Assembly (NCBI GenBank): GCA_002390205.1
Contig: DGOV01000122.1
Coordinates: forward strand, 1-13,994
DNA from: Proteobacteria bacterium UBA4457
GTDB taxonomy: Bacteria > Pseudomonadota > Gammaproteobacteria > Ga0077536
Length of the DNA stretch: 13,994 nucleotides
Direction of reading: 5' to 3'
Shown: positions 7,175 through 13,994 of the stretch, piece by piece
Numbering within the stretch: position 1 is the first letter of the stretch
Layout of the letters: every line of letters starts with the position of its first letter
Position numbers and translations under genes: made by a program
The notes under the pieces: generated by a model
Told to the model about the DNA's origin: nothing
Databases searched by the model: none
The model's input: the letters and a program-made list of their open reading frames with translations, nothing else

Positions 7175-7705
7175 TTAATCTTTCCCCATTGCTTTATCGG
7201 CATTTTTATAGCGATCATGCCAATCGAAACCCTGCCAGGTGACTAGTTTTTCAGGACAGATTTTAAACGTCCAGCAGGGTTCTGTATTTATTGAGTCACG
7301 ATACTCTGACGACTTTGCACCCAAGTACCGAGGCCCAGTATGTTCGGAACCTATTTGGTTCCAAATTGAACTTTTGCCGTTATCTAAGATAGGACCCACG
7401 GGTTCTTCAACAACCTCTGCTAGTCCTTCACAGATGACTTTTCTAATCGGAGGTTCGGGCTCGTCGATTACTAAAGAGACCCTCGGGTCATCGGCAATGA
7501 AACGAGCCCATTCTGATTTTTTTCTCGCAACTAACCAGAACGCTGCGCCATCCCAATGGTACCAGACAGGAACAACATAGGGACTTCCATTTGGCTTTAA
7601 GCACGCAAGTCGTGCAAGCCATGGACCGGCCAAAAATTCGTCAATTTCTTGGGTATTCAATCCGCCAATATTACTGCCTCGCCAATTATCGTTTTCATTC
7701 ACCAT
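7175..7705 (-). CDS. PNPOx-fold (pyridoxamine 5'-phosphate oxidase-like) flavin-binding protein
   Basis: This 176-residue split-barrel protein belongs to the broad group that binds FMN, F420 or haem. NTQEIDEFLAGPWLARLACL (17-36) is the opening helix and strand; SPYVVPVWYHWDGAAFWLVA (41-60) is the typical flavin-phosphate strand pair; SEWARFIADDPRVSLVID (64-81) follows. There is a C-terminal extension with several Trp. The ATG directly follows the stop of GS-3 (TAA then ATG), with GAGG about 8 bases upstream, so the two are almost surely co-translated. It is too divergent to be PdxH itself. It may be a flavin-dependent oxidase or reductase acting on the GS-3 product; it is not recognised beyond fold. 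Confidence 0.75.
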   Translation of the reverse strand: MVNENDNWRGSNIGGLNTQEIDEFLAGPWLARLACLKPNGSPYVVPVWYHWDGAAFWLVARKKSEWARFIADDPRVSLVIDEPEPPIRKVICEGLAEVVEEPVGPILDNGKSSIWNQIGSEHTGPRYLGAKSSEYRDSINTEPCWTFKICPEKLVTWQGFDWHDRYKNADKAMGKD

Positions 7706-9175
7706 TTAAAAAACCTCGAAATACTCTCTGTGTTCCCAGTCAGTGACGTAGGCTTGGAAACGATCGATCTCCGACTGCTTAAGTGCTAGAAAATAGTCAA
7801 CAAAATCATCCCCGAATTCTGTTCTAAATAGTTGATTGTCATTTAATTCCGCTACTGCCTCCATAAGTGTTTTAGGTAATAGCGGTTTATTTGATTCATA
7901 GGGAGAGGCGTCTGCAGGCCCTGGATCTAGGGAATTGTCCATACCATCGATGCCGGCAATAATTTGCGACGCCATGTAAAGATAAGGGTTGGCGCAGGGT
8001 TCTCCCGCGCGATTTTCTATATGAGTTGCACTATCCTCTGGCCCTCCCAAAACTCTTATTAATGCCCCTCGGTTTTCGGTAGCCCAGGTGATTTTTGTGG
8101 GTGCGAAGGATTGTGGGGCATAGCGTTTATAGCCATTGATTGTCGGTGTTGAAAAGACACAGGCTGCTGGCGTGTGTTTTAGGATCCCAGCCATAAATTG
8201 ATTCCCTAGTAAAGAGAGTGGTTCTTTGCTCCGGGAATTATTTGTGAACATATTTTCGCCGCTTTTCGTATCACAAAGAGACTGGTGTAAGTGCCAACCT
8301 GAAGAGAAAAAATTTGGTAAACCGGGTCGTGTCATGAAGGTTGCATGCAAACCATTTCGTCGACAAATTTGCTTTACCGCGGTCCGGAAAAGGAGCATGT
8401 TATCGGCGCTAACAAGGCCTAATGTCGGGTCGAACGTGAATTCACATTGCCCGGGACCCCATTCATCTTCCATAGTCCTTAGGGGTAAACCAAGCCCCTC
8501 TATGTTGTCCTGTAGGACTTGTAATATAGGATCTATTTCGTCTTGTCGTTCTTCTGTCAGATATTGAAAGCCATGAGCTATCACATCAACTATCGGCGGG
8601 TCTGGTGGCCATCCCGATTGTTCTGGGGCATGCATTGGATCTTTAAGACGTGTGATATAAAACTCAACTTCTAATCCTGCCATGTAGTGAAAGCCTCGAG
8701 TACTTAATTTTTTGAGGATGCGCCTCATCAAGCCTCGGCTGTCAAAAGGGCAGGGCTCTCCGGAGGAGAGGTACATTTCTGATAAAATCCATCCAGTGTT
8801 TGGAGCCCATGGCAGGGTGCGAAAAGTGGTAGGGTCCGGAACAAGTATGGCATCAGGTCCGCCAGCTAGTGCCTCCATTCCTATGCCCGCGTCACCAGAA
8901 AACATTGGAGCAAACATATGGTTCGTGGTGTCAAAAAATAAGGTAGCTGTTTGAAAATCAATACCGTTCTTTAGGGCGAGAAGGAAATCATGGGCCATCA
9001 CATTTTTACCCCGGACAATCCCATGTTGATCGCCCCAAGCCACTCGAATAGTTCTGAGGTTGAGCCGTTTGATTTCCGATTCTATTCTTGACGCGGCCTC
9101 TATTTCTTCGTCACCCCACCAAGAATGCGCTGCTACAAAACCCTGTTTTCCTACGCTACCTTCTTGCGCGCTCAC
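7706..9175 (-). CDS. Glutamine synthetase-like ligase (GS-3)
   Basis: This GS-family ligase is about 489 residues from the chosen start. Numbering from there, the metal and nucleotide elements are GLEVEF (Glu169, Glu171), DEWGPGQCEFTF (Glu238, Glu245), SSGWHLHQSL (His295, His297; both kept), NGYKRYAPQSFAP, and HIENRAGEPCANPYLY. Near the N-terminus, VAWGDQHGIVRGK is the usual beta-grasp segment. The ammonium loop FDGSS is replaced by FQTATLFF. I chose GTG at 9173-9175 because family members begin just before a segment like GFVAAHSWWGDEE. The frame stays open to a TTG at 9301 (ATG at 9274), but those 42 residues look like no domain. None of the starts has a clear ribosome site, so the start is uncertain. 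It heads the GS-3/PNPOx/FGase operon. Confidence 0.82.
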   Translation of the reverse strand: MSAQEGSVGKQGFVAAHSWWGDEEIEAASRIESEIKRLNLRTIRVAWGDQHGIVRGKNVMAHDFLLALKNGIDFQTATLFFDTTNHMFAPMFSGDAGIGMEALAGGPDAILVPDPTTFRTLPWAPNTGWILSEMYLSSGEPCPFDSRGLMRRILKKLSTRGFHYMAGLEVEFYITRLKDPMHAPEQSGWPPDPPIVDVIAHGFQYLTEERQDEIDPILQVLQDNIEGLGLPLRTMEDEWGPGQCEFTFDPTLGLVSADNMLLFRTAVKQICRRNGLHATFMTRPGLPNFFSSGWHLHQSLCDTKSGENMFTNNSRSKEPLSLLGNQFMAGILKHTPAACVFSTPTINGYKRYAPQSFAPTKITWATENRGALIRVLGGPEDSATHIENRAGEPCANPYLYMASQIIAGIDGMDNSLDPGPADASPYESNKPLLPKTLMEAVAELNDNQLFRTEFGDDFVDYFLALKQSEIDRFQAYVTDWEHREYFEVF

Positions 9176-9428
9176 GAGAGAAAGTTGATTGCGTACGGCG
9201 CAAGGTGGGATAGGTATTCTCTTTTGACCAGCTGGTTCATGGCGTACCTCAAACAGTGTCAGTCGGAATTTCATCGTACAGAAGCAGTCTGCATGAAGCA
9301 ATTACTGAATAAGGAAGGATTGTTCGCTATATTTTTAATTTAGCTATAGAGGATATGACAATATCTAAATTATGACATGAATTATTGAATTAGCTGTATG
9401 GTCAGATTTTATCACTCAAGAGTTCGAC
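9176..9428. other. Leader region between the FMN-protein gene and GS-3
   Basis: This region holds the possible extra N-terminal codons of GS-3 (to 9301) and about 127 bp of AT-rich sequence. On the minus strand a TTGTCA occurs near 9355-9360 but no good -10 at proper distance, so I call no promoter. No convincing terminator follows the FMN-protein gene; only a 4-bp stem (gagt/actc) lies near 9419-9429. Confidence 0.3.
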
Positions 9429-9983
9429 TCAAAGCATACTGAGGGCAACTCTCCAGGTGTGATTGATACGATTTACTCCTTCTACAAGATGTCTACAGGA
9501 CAATGTGGCGCCGGTAATAGACATAACCTCTTTATTGAGGCGTAAATTAGTTGCGTGGCTGTACCCAGAGAACTGATCGCGCCATCGTCTGTGACGCACA
9601 TCACCGCCATAGCTTTCACGATAGTGGAGTATCTCTAGTCCTCTTACCGCCCCATTTTTTTCAAGTGCTATCGCGTAGTCGATGTATTCATGCTTACCGA
9701 TGACATAGTCTAGTATGAACCAACCACCACTTTGACTTTTCCATGCTTGTAATTTGGAACGTCGGACTCTGATTTTAGACCCTTCTCGGATCGCTTTCCT
9801 TTGTGCCAATGTAAGCTTAACGACTTGAGGTTCGAGCTTTTCATTCCCCCAAAGTATAGTCTTAGCTTGCTCGACAGTAAGATACTGTCTGGCGTAAAGT
9901 TGGGTATGGAATAAGGATAGGCCAGCTGCTGAAGTTAGGAAAGAGGCAATGGACTTCGTAAATGTACGTCGGTCCATTGCCAT
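9429..9983 (-). CDS. Tat-exported FMN-binding domain protein (covalent flavoprotein)
   Basis: This 184-residue periplasmic electron carrier is of the FMN_bind family. The N-terminus MAMDRRTFTKS with a following hydrophobic stretch (about 11-25) is a twin-arginine signal. The domain spans about 85-180: GGWFILDYVIGKHEYIDYAI (86-105), RGLEILHYRESYGGDVRHRR (114-133), and SITGATLSCRHL (155-166). In this family the Thr of S/TGAT (here Thr160) receives FMN covalently from the transferase ApbE in the periplasm; no apbE is in the window. The ATG has AGGA about 7 bases upstream. It lies 35 bp after the porin gene, in one Fur-controlled operon, which suggests a role in reducing or handling iron outside the cytoplasm (inference). 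Confidence 0.85.
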   Translation of the reverse strand: MAMDRRTFTKSIASFLTSAAGLSLFHTQLYARQYLTVEQAKTILWGNEKLEPQVVKLTLAQRKAIREGSKIRVRRSKLQAWKSQSGGWFILDYVIGKHEYIDYAIALEKNGAVRGLEILHYRESYGGDVRHRRWRDQFSGYSHATNLRLNKEVMSITGATLSCRHLVEGVNRINHTWRVALSML

Positions 9984-10018
9984 ATCTATTTCCTAAAAAG
10001 TCCTGATAGTGGAATTAC

Positions 10019-11380
10019 TTAGAACTGGAAACCCATTCCTAAGTTTAAGCCATCATGATTACCAGAAGACGGTGTGCCTTCAGAATCTTCCCACTGTCCA
10101 TCAATCTTGAAGACGATGTTTGGAGTAGGCCAGTAGTTTGCACCGATGGTGAATTGGTCTCTCTTAGTGAACATTTTAGCTGTTCCTGAGTTAGTTAGGA
10201 GGTTATAGCTGTTTTTTCCATCACGCTCATCCCACTCATGGTATCGAACGAATAGACCTAGCTCTCCTGGTAACTTAGTCGGCATATCAAACTTAAAGGA
10301 TGGCTCTACATACCAGCCCTCAACAGTATCAGCTCCAACCTTAGACGGGTCGAATGATGCTGAAGTATCTTTTCCGAAATCCCAGCGTGCATACAGGGCT
10401 CTCAAACCAAGTCCAGAAGCGTGCTTGTAGTCAACATGTACCTCAGTCAATACGGCATCGGCATCAATGCTATCAGCAGTTCCCGTGTAGTCAGCTTGAT
10501 AATCAATAGTTACTGCTGCTTCAAGTCCTGGAACACCTGTGTAGGATAGGCGACCTAAGATAGCAATATCTTGGTCTTTCGCATTAGCGACTTTCTTACG
10601 TCCGCTTCTAACTCTCATTGCGCTAGAGCCTGAAGTAGGAACGACCAGTCCTGTATGAGCGAAAATGTTATAATTAAGTCCAGGGACTAATTGACCCCAT
10701 AAACCAGCACCTGCTTCAGTCCAAGTAGTTGGGATAATTTCCGCTTCTACCATGTTTCTTTCAACACCGTAAAAAGTGGTCGGCTCATGCGTTAGGTTCA
10801 TGATACCTACTGGAAGTATATCTGCACCTGCACGGAAGTGATGATTTGGACTGAGATCAAGCTCTAACCAAGCAAGTTCAATAACTACATCGCCTTCTCG
10901 TCCATCACCAGCCCAGCTGTGCTCAAATTCAATTTCTGACGCAAATCGCGCCCAGTCATTAAATTCATGGCCAACAAAGAGAACTAGGCGATGGAAATCA
11001 GTTTTATTAGTATCGCTTGCCCCATTTTCTCCATTGAGATTGTTGTAGTGAAGTTCTCCATATCCACCGATAGAAGTTCTTTCAGCCCACTCGGACGCGC
11101 GCGCACGTCTTTTATTCTGAGATGGAGACCAACGTGAACCGGCAGCGCCGACCGCATTAGGGGCCTGTGGCACGTTTGTAGAAAGCACTTCGCTTTCTTC
11201 ATCCGCTTCTGCCAATTGGGCTTTTAGAGCTGCTATTTCTGCCGCTTGGGCATTAAGCATCTCCATGATTTTATCCATTTTTTCGTTTCCATGACCATGA
11301 CCTTCCGCCATTGCTATACCGCCCCATAGGGAGATAAGAAGCCCAGCGAAGAGCCCTTTAAGTAAGATTTTTTTAGACAT
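10019..11380 (-). CDS. Outer-membrane porin-like beta-barrel with His-rich, coiled-coil N-terminus
   Basis: This 453-residue protein has a Sec signal peptide (about 1-25, ending GIAMA), then EGHGHGNEK, a heptad-like Ala/Leu/Glu coiled coil (about 33-63: MDKIMEMLNAQAAEIAALKA and on) and an alternating aromatic-rich barrel (about 103-453, GGYGELHYNN onward) ending GMGFQF. The terminal Phe is the usual signal for outer-membrane insertion. The short coiled coil before a barrel is seen in porins of the OprP/phosphate-selective and related groups, where it trimerises or contacts peptidoglycan. CGGAG stands 7 bases before the ATG. It is first gene of the operon with the FMN-binding protein, behind a Fur-box promoter. 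It probably admits a ligand linked to iron supply, possibly a ferric complex; the His-rich tip might bind metal. Exact substrate unknown. Confidence 0.82.
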   Translation of the reverse strand: MSKKILLKGLFAGLLISLWGGIAMAEGHGHGNEKMDKIMEMLNAQAAEIAALKAQLAEADEESEVLSTNVPQAPNAVGAAGSRWSPSQNKRRARASEWAERTSIGGYGELHYNNLNGENGASDTNKTDFHRLVLFVGHEFNDWARFASEIEFEHSWAGDGREGDVVIELAWLELDLSPNHHFRAGADILPVGIMNLTHEPTTFYGVERNMVEAEIIPTTWTEAGAGLWGQLVPGLNYNIFAHTGLVVPTSGSSAMRVRSGRKKVANAKDQDIAILGRLSYTGVPGLEAAVTIDYQADYTGTADSIDADAVLTEVHVDYKHASGLGLRALYARWDFGKDTSASFDPSKVGADTVEGWYVEPSFKFDMPTKLPGELGLFVRYHEWDERDGKNSYNLLTNSGTAKMFTKRDQFTIGANYWPTPNIVFKIDGQWEDSEGTPSSGNHDGLNLGMGFQF

Positions 11381-11450
11381 TATTAAACTCCGTGTTACTT
11401 GTCTTTTCTTGTAGTCTGATTTTCTAGACGGTAATCATTCTCTTAGTGCT

Positions 11451-11469
11451 AATGAGAATTATTCTTATT
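11451..11469. promoter_or_regulatory. Fur box controlling the porin/FMN-protein operon
   Basis: The sequence aatgagaattattcttatt is a 19-bp inverted repeat (9-1-9 with one mismatched pair), close to the classic Fur site. It overlaps the 3' end of the predicted -10 and the start point, the position for iron-dependent repression. A weaker half-like match (gagaatgatt, minus strand) lies at 11433-11442 and may extend Fur binding. Confidence 0.75.
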
Positions 11470-11496
11470 ATATAAACGATTTCAATAAAAATGCAA
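11467..11496 (-). promoter_or_regulatory. Sigma70 promoter of the porin/FMN-protein operon
   Basis: On the minus strand TTGCAT (11496-11491), an 18-bp spacer and a perfect TATAAT (11472-11467) give a start near 11460 and an 80-nt leader. It is the best promoter in the window. Confidence 0.65.
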
Positions 11497-11518
11497 CACT
11501 TGTCTTAGAAATGCAACA
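11489..11518. repeat. Two 10-bp direct repeats at 20-bp period upstream of the porin promoter
   Basis: The sequence aaatgcaaca occurs at 11489-11498 and again at 11509-11518, exactly two helical turns apart. The proximal copy contains the -35 hexamer. It might be an activator site or a duplicated -35 element. Confidence 0.45.
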
Positions 11519-11528
11519 TTTACTGGAT

Positions 11529-12872
11529 TTAGTTAATGGATAGCGTCGAAAACCGGTTTTCCGGTCGCTTGAGGCCTAGGTGTTCTCTGAGAGTTGAAGT
11601 TGTGTACCTTTGACGGAAAACCCCACGCTTTTGCAGTTCGGGTATGATCTTAAAAACAAAATCATCAAGTCCCTCGGGTAAATAGGGGAACATAACGTTG
11701 AAGCCATCACATGCTCCACCTTCAAACCAAGTTTGCATTTTGTCGACAATAGACTCAGGAGTACCAATTATCTCTAGACTAGAAAAACTGCCGCCTACAT
11801 GACTTGCTAACTCACCTACGGTTTTATTACCTCGACGAGCCATCTCAATTATCTTCTGTCGCCCACTTTGTGAGCTTTCACTGGCAGGGATTTCTGGTAA
11901 AGGACCATTCACATCAAAAGCAGAAGCATCACATCCGAGAAGAACACTGAGTGTTGCGATACCGCTATCAGGATGAACTAGAGAATCTAGCTTAGCTTTT
12001 TTATCAACGGCCTCCTGTTCAGATTCCCCTACAACAATGAAGGCGCCAGGTAGCACTTTTAGACTTTCCGGAGCGCGCCCTAGAACGCTCATGCGGTCCT
12101 TAATATCTAAGTAGTAGTTTTTACCATCTTCAAATCTGTTTGCTGCCCCAAAAACCACTTCAGCTGTTTCTGCGGCAAGCTGACGGCCTGCGTCAGAGGC
12201 TCCAGCCTGAACGATCACAGGCCATCCCTGTACAGGTCGTGCCACATTTAGCGGACCTTTTACATTTAGAAAATTCCCGTGATGGTCTAGAGTATTCATC
12301 TTTTTAGGATCAAAGTAGATGCCATTTTCTACATCTCTCACGAAGGCATCGTCAGCCCAAGAATCCCATAATCCAGTCACTATCTCATAAAATTCATGGG
12401 CTTTTTGGTACCGCTGAGCATGGGCCACATGAGAGTCCAATCCGAAATTCTTTGCTTCGTCAGGGTTGGCAGAAGTTACGAGGTTCCAACCCGCACGGCC
12501 GCCACTGATATGATCAAGAGAGGCGAATTTCCTCGCAATATGGTAAGGCTCGTTATATGTAGTGGACGCCGTAGCGATAAGACCGATGTGTTTTGTTGTT
12601 ACTGCGAGGGCTGGCAGAAGAGTAAGTGGATCAAAAGATGTGACAGTCGCGCTGCGCTTTAGTGCATCCATGGGCATATTCATGACTGCAAGGTGGTCTG
12701 CCATGAAAAAAGCATCGAAACAGCCGTGTTCTAATGTCTGAATAAATTTTTGATAGTGTGCGAAATTGAAATTGGCATCCGGAAAAGCACCAGGATATCT
12801 CCAAGCTGCAGTATGCAGACTGACTGGTCGCATAAAGGCGCCCAAATGCATTTCTCTTTGTTTATGAGCCAT
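11529..12872 (-). CDS. NtaA/SnaA/DszA-family FMNH2-dependent monooxygenase
   Basis: This 447-residue luciferase-like (class C, two-component) monooxygenase uses reduced FMN supplied by a separate reductase, which is not in this window. Family blocks are HLGAFMRPVSLHTAAWRYPG (9-28), FMADHLAV (56-63), GLIATASTTYNEPYHIARKF (97-116), GGRAGWNLVTS (124-134), HHGNFLNVKGPLN, VIVQAGASDAGR, and near the C-terminus CDGFNVMFP. Members attack nitrilotriacetate, EDTA, dibenzothiophene sulfone, pristinamycin and alkyl sulfides or sulfones. I chose the ATG at 12870-12872 (MAHKQREMHLG), which matches where relatives begin; a TTG 12 codons earlier is possible, and neither has a clear ribosome site. It follows the GST-like gene closely in the same direction, so the pair may act on one xenobiotic-like or natural heteroatom compound. 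Substrate unknown. Confidence 0.88.
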   Translation of the reverse strand: MAHKQREMHLGAFMRPVSLHTAAWRYPGAFPDANFNFAHYQKFIQTLEHGCFDAFFMADHLAVMNMPMDALKRSATVTSFDPLTLLPALAVTTKHIGLIATASTTYNEPYHIARKFASLDHISGGRAGWNLVTSANPDEAKNFGLDSHVAHAQRYQKAHEFYEIVTGLWDSWADDAFVRDVENGIYFDPKKMNTLDHHGNFLNVKGPLNVARPVQGWPVIVQAGASDAGRQLAAETAEVVFGAANRFEDGKNYYLDIKDRMSVLGRAPESLKVLPGAFIVVGESEQEAVDKKAKLDSLVHPDSGIATLSVLLGCDASAFDVNGPLPEIPASESSQSGRQKIIEMARRGNKTVGELASHVGGSFSSLEIIGTPESIVDKMQTWFEGGACDGFNVMFPYLPEGLDDFVFKIIPELQKRGVFRQRYTTSTLREHLGLKRPENRFSTLSIN

Positions 12873-12941
12873 TATGTTTGTTAAGCGAACAGCGGGGGCT
12901 AGCACCAAGGCTTGACCCCATCTGTGTTCTAAAAGCTTATA

Positions 12942-13691
12942 TCACAGCTCAAGAGGAAGCTTACAATAAGTGCGCATGATCCTGTCGCGATGCTCAATGA
13001 GTATCGGATCGATGGCAGCTGTTATCTCTGCGGGAGTATTTTCAAACATAGGCCGCGCTTGAGGGTTTACGGGGCACTCGTCTTGAGATTGTAGAACAAT
13101 AAAGTTACTAAATGCAGCCCAATAAAAATCAGCCGCAGTGATAGAGTTACCAACTAAAAATTTACTGTCTTGCTGGGCTTGAACTTTTAATATCGTCGCA
13201 AGTTCTTTTATTAGCGTGATAACTCTTTTGTTAGCTAATGCAGCATCAGTATCGTTGTAAGAATATTTTTTCCCGAAATCAGATGGAGGCTGTCCCTCAG
13301 GTGGACGCATCATGTCTAGACGGCGATTCCACCCAAAACCAAGCTCTCCACAAATTTCATGACTGATTCCCAGGACTTGGATCCGCGCAGCAGCAGCTTT
13401 AGGAAGCAATGGTTTTTGCGGCGCTAAGCGTTCTATAAGAAATAATATGTCATCCCAACGATTGATAGGGGATTCATTATTCCATGCGGCCACGGGCCCG
13501 CTGTTAGTACCGGACCAAGCAAGTAGCTCTGGGTTTTCAGACATTGGTATCTGATGAGCGAGTAGATAATCCAACCCCTTATAATCTATCATTGCTTTGG
13601 CAGCCACACCCCATGCACTAGGCATATCTTTTACTATTACGAGCCGGAGTCCACTTGCATTAACAGCGTCGTCGATACTTGTGTATTTCAT
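12942..13691 (-). CDS. Glutathione S-transferase-like protein
   Basis: This 249-residue protein has a thioredoxin-like N-terminal half (about 15-88) and an all-helical GST C-terminal domain. Visible are GLRLVIVKDMPSAWGVAAKA (14-33), in which Ser25 falls near the usual catalytic position; GPVAAWNNESP (65-75), with the cis-Pro-like Pro66; and LVGNSITAADFYWAAF (179-194), whose Asp188 is the conserved helix-capping Asp. The first helix and beta-strand spacing are unusual, so glutathione binding is likely but not certain. An AAGGAG(A) ribosome site 4-6 bases before the ATG makes the start firm. It precedes the NtaA-type gene, probably in one transcript, suggesting conjugation, isomerisation or cleavage of the monooxygenase substrate or product. 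Confidence 0.75.
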   Translation of the reverse strand: MKYTSIDDAVNASGLRLVIVKDMPSAWGVAAKAMIDYKGLDYLLAHQIPMSENPELLAWSGTNSGPVAAWNNESPINRWDDILFLIERLAPQKPLLPKAAAARIQVLGISHEICGELGFGWNRRLDMMRPPEGQPPSDFGKKYSYNDTDAALANKRVITLIKELATILKVQAQQDSKFLVGNSITAADFYWAAFSNFIVLQSQDECPVNPQARPMFENTPAEITAAIDPILIEHRDRIMRTYCKLPLEL

Positions 13692-13814
13692 TTTGTCTCC
13701 TTGTTCGGATCTCTCTCAAGAAAAATCATGATTACAGAAATTTTTGATTTTGGCAAAACGTTAATAGCTATTGCTGTCTCGCCGCTCAGTTATCCGTTTC
13801 ACTCATAACATACT
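13692..13814. other. Gap between ytoQ and the GST-like gene
   Basis: This 123-bp stretch is AT-rich and carries a 10-bp palindrome aatcatgatt (13724-13733) and, on the minus strand, a TTGCCA without a good -10. No confident promoter or terminator is seen. Confidence 0.3.
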
Positions 13815-13994
13815 CTACTTAGATAAAGTGACATACTTTAGGATATCGACTACCTGTTGTGGGGATGAAGCCCATGCCAGAGCCGCAGAATCGACTTCCT
13901 TCAAAGGATGAATAATGTCCCTATCGTGGAATGTTATATAGCTTTTCCCAAGGGCAGCGCAAAAGCCGGCATCAAAAGCTGCATTCCATTGTTT
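13815..13994 (-). CDS. ytoQ: YtoQ family protein, C-terminal 59 residues (runs off right edge)
   Basis: This is the C-terminal end of a YtoQ protein, a nucleoside 2-deoxyribosyltransferase-like family of unknown role. The frame reads KQWNAAFDAGFCAALGKSYI at the window edge, then HDRDIIHPLKEVDSAALAWA and VVDILKYVT before a TAG at 13815-13817. The NAAFDAG, HPLKEVD and ALAWA segments are as in the family. It points in the same direction as the GST/NtaA genes, 123 bp away; whether they share a transcript is unclear. Confidence 0.85.
   Translation of the reverse strand, partial: KQWNAAFDAGFCAALGKSYITFHDRDIIHPLKEVDSAALAWASSPQQVVDILKYVTLSK

Noticed and set aside
7239..7580. Open frame of 113 codons on the plus strand
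   Set aside because: Antisense to the PNPOx-fold gene, whose domain is clear; no ribosome site or recognisable motif.
8226..8567. Open frame of 113 codons on the plus strand
   Set aside because: Lies wholly antisense to GS-3, with low-complexity, Ser/Arg-rich content and no family features.
2306..9175. Reading the three ligases as ordinary glutamine synthetases (glnA)
   Set aside because: None has the FDGSS ammonium loop, and the neighbours are catabolic oxidases and a hydrolase rather than nitrogen-control genes such as ntrBC.
1..13994. Mobile element, CRISPR array or tRNA
   Set aside because: No transposase or integrase, no regularly spaced repeats of suitable length, and no tRNA-like cloverleaf was found on either strand.

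Overview
The window reads as a catabolic (accessory) stretch of a Gram-negative bacterial chromosome. A Tat-exported flavoprotein, an outer-membrane beta-barrel ending in Phe and a Fur-box promoter point to a proteobacterium. Moderate-to-low GC and relatives remembered from ocean clades suggest a marine gamma- or alphaproteobacterium, but this is an impression and not a measurement. There is no rRNA, tRNA, CRISPR array, transposase or integrase. Almost every base is coding; the longest gene-free stretches are about 120 to 250 bp.

Layout, left to right. (1) 1-2152, minus strand: soxB-soxD-soxA, the beta, delta and start of the alpha subunit of a heterotetrameric sarcosine-oxidase-type enzyme (the same fold as N-methylglutamate dehydrogenase). 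The soxD product has lost all three zinc-ligand cysteines. (2) 2306-3781, minus: a glutamine-synthetase-like ligase (GS-1, GlnT/gamma-glutamylmethylamide-synthetase type) upstream of soxB. (3) 3925-6395, plus: a second, divergent GS-like ligase (GS-2), a phytanoyl-CoA-dioxygenase-like Fe(II)/2-oxoglutarate oxygenase and a 69-residue two-helix membrane protein. GS-1 and GS-2 are divergently transcribed from a 143-bp region in which both predicted promoters use the same palindromic TTGCAA as -35. (4) 9175-6423, minus: a third GS-like ligase (GS-3), a PNPOx-fold flavoprotein and an N-formylglutamate-amidohydrolase-family protein, tightly packed. (5) 11380-9429, minus: a porin with a His-rich, coiled-coil N-terminus and a Tat-exported FMN-binding protein, behind a Fur-box promoter. 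(6) 13994-11529, minus: the C-terminal end of YtoQ, a GST-like protein and an NtaA/SnaA/DszA-type FMNH2-dependent monooxygenase.

How it may work together. Three unlike GS-family ligases lie within 7 kb, each next to a redox enzyme, and one also next to a glutamate-amide-type hydrolase. None shows the FDGSS ammonium-site loop of true glutamine synthetase. The simplest reading is a set of amine-catabolic modules in which an amine is activated as a gamma-glutamyl amide (or similar), oxidised and released, as in the Puu, isopropylamine and methylamine (GMAS/N-methylglutamate) pathways. The particular combination (Cys-less SoxD, GS plus PhyH, GS plus PNPOx plus FGase) does not match any complete pathway I know. 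The substrates cannot be read from sequence. The Fur-controlled porin/FMN-protein pair is a separate, probably iron-related system.
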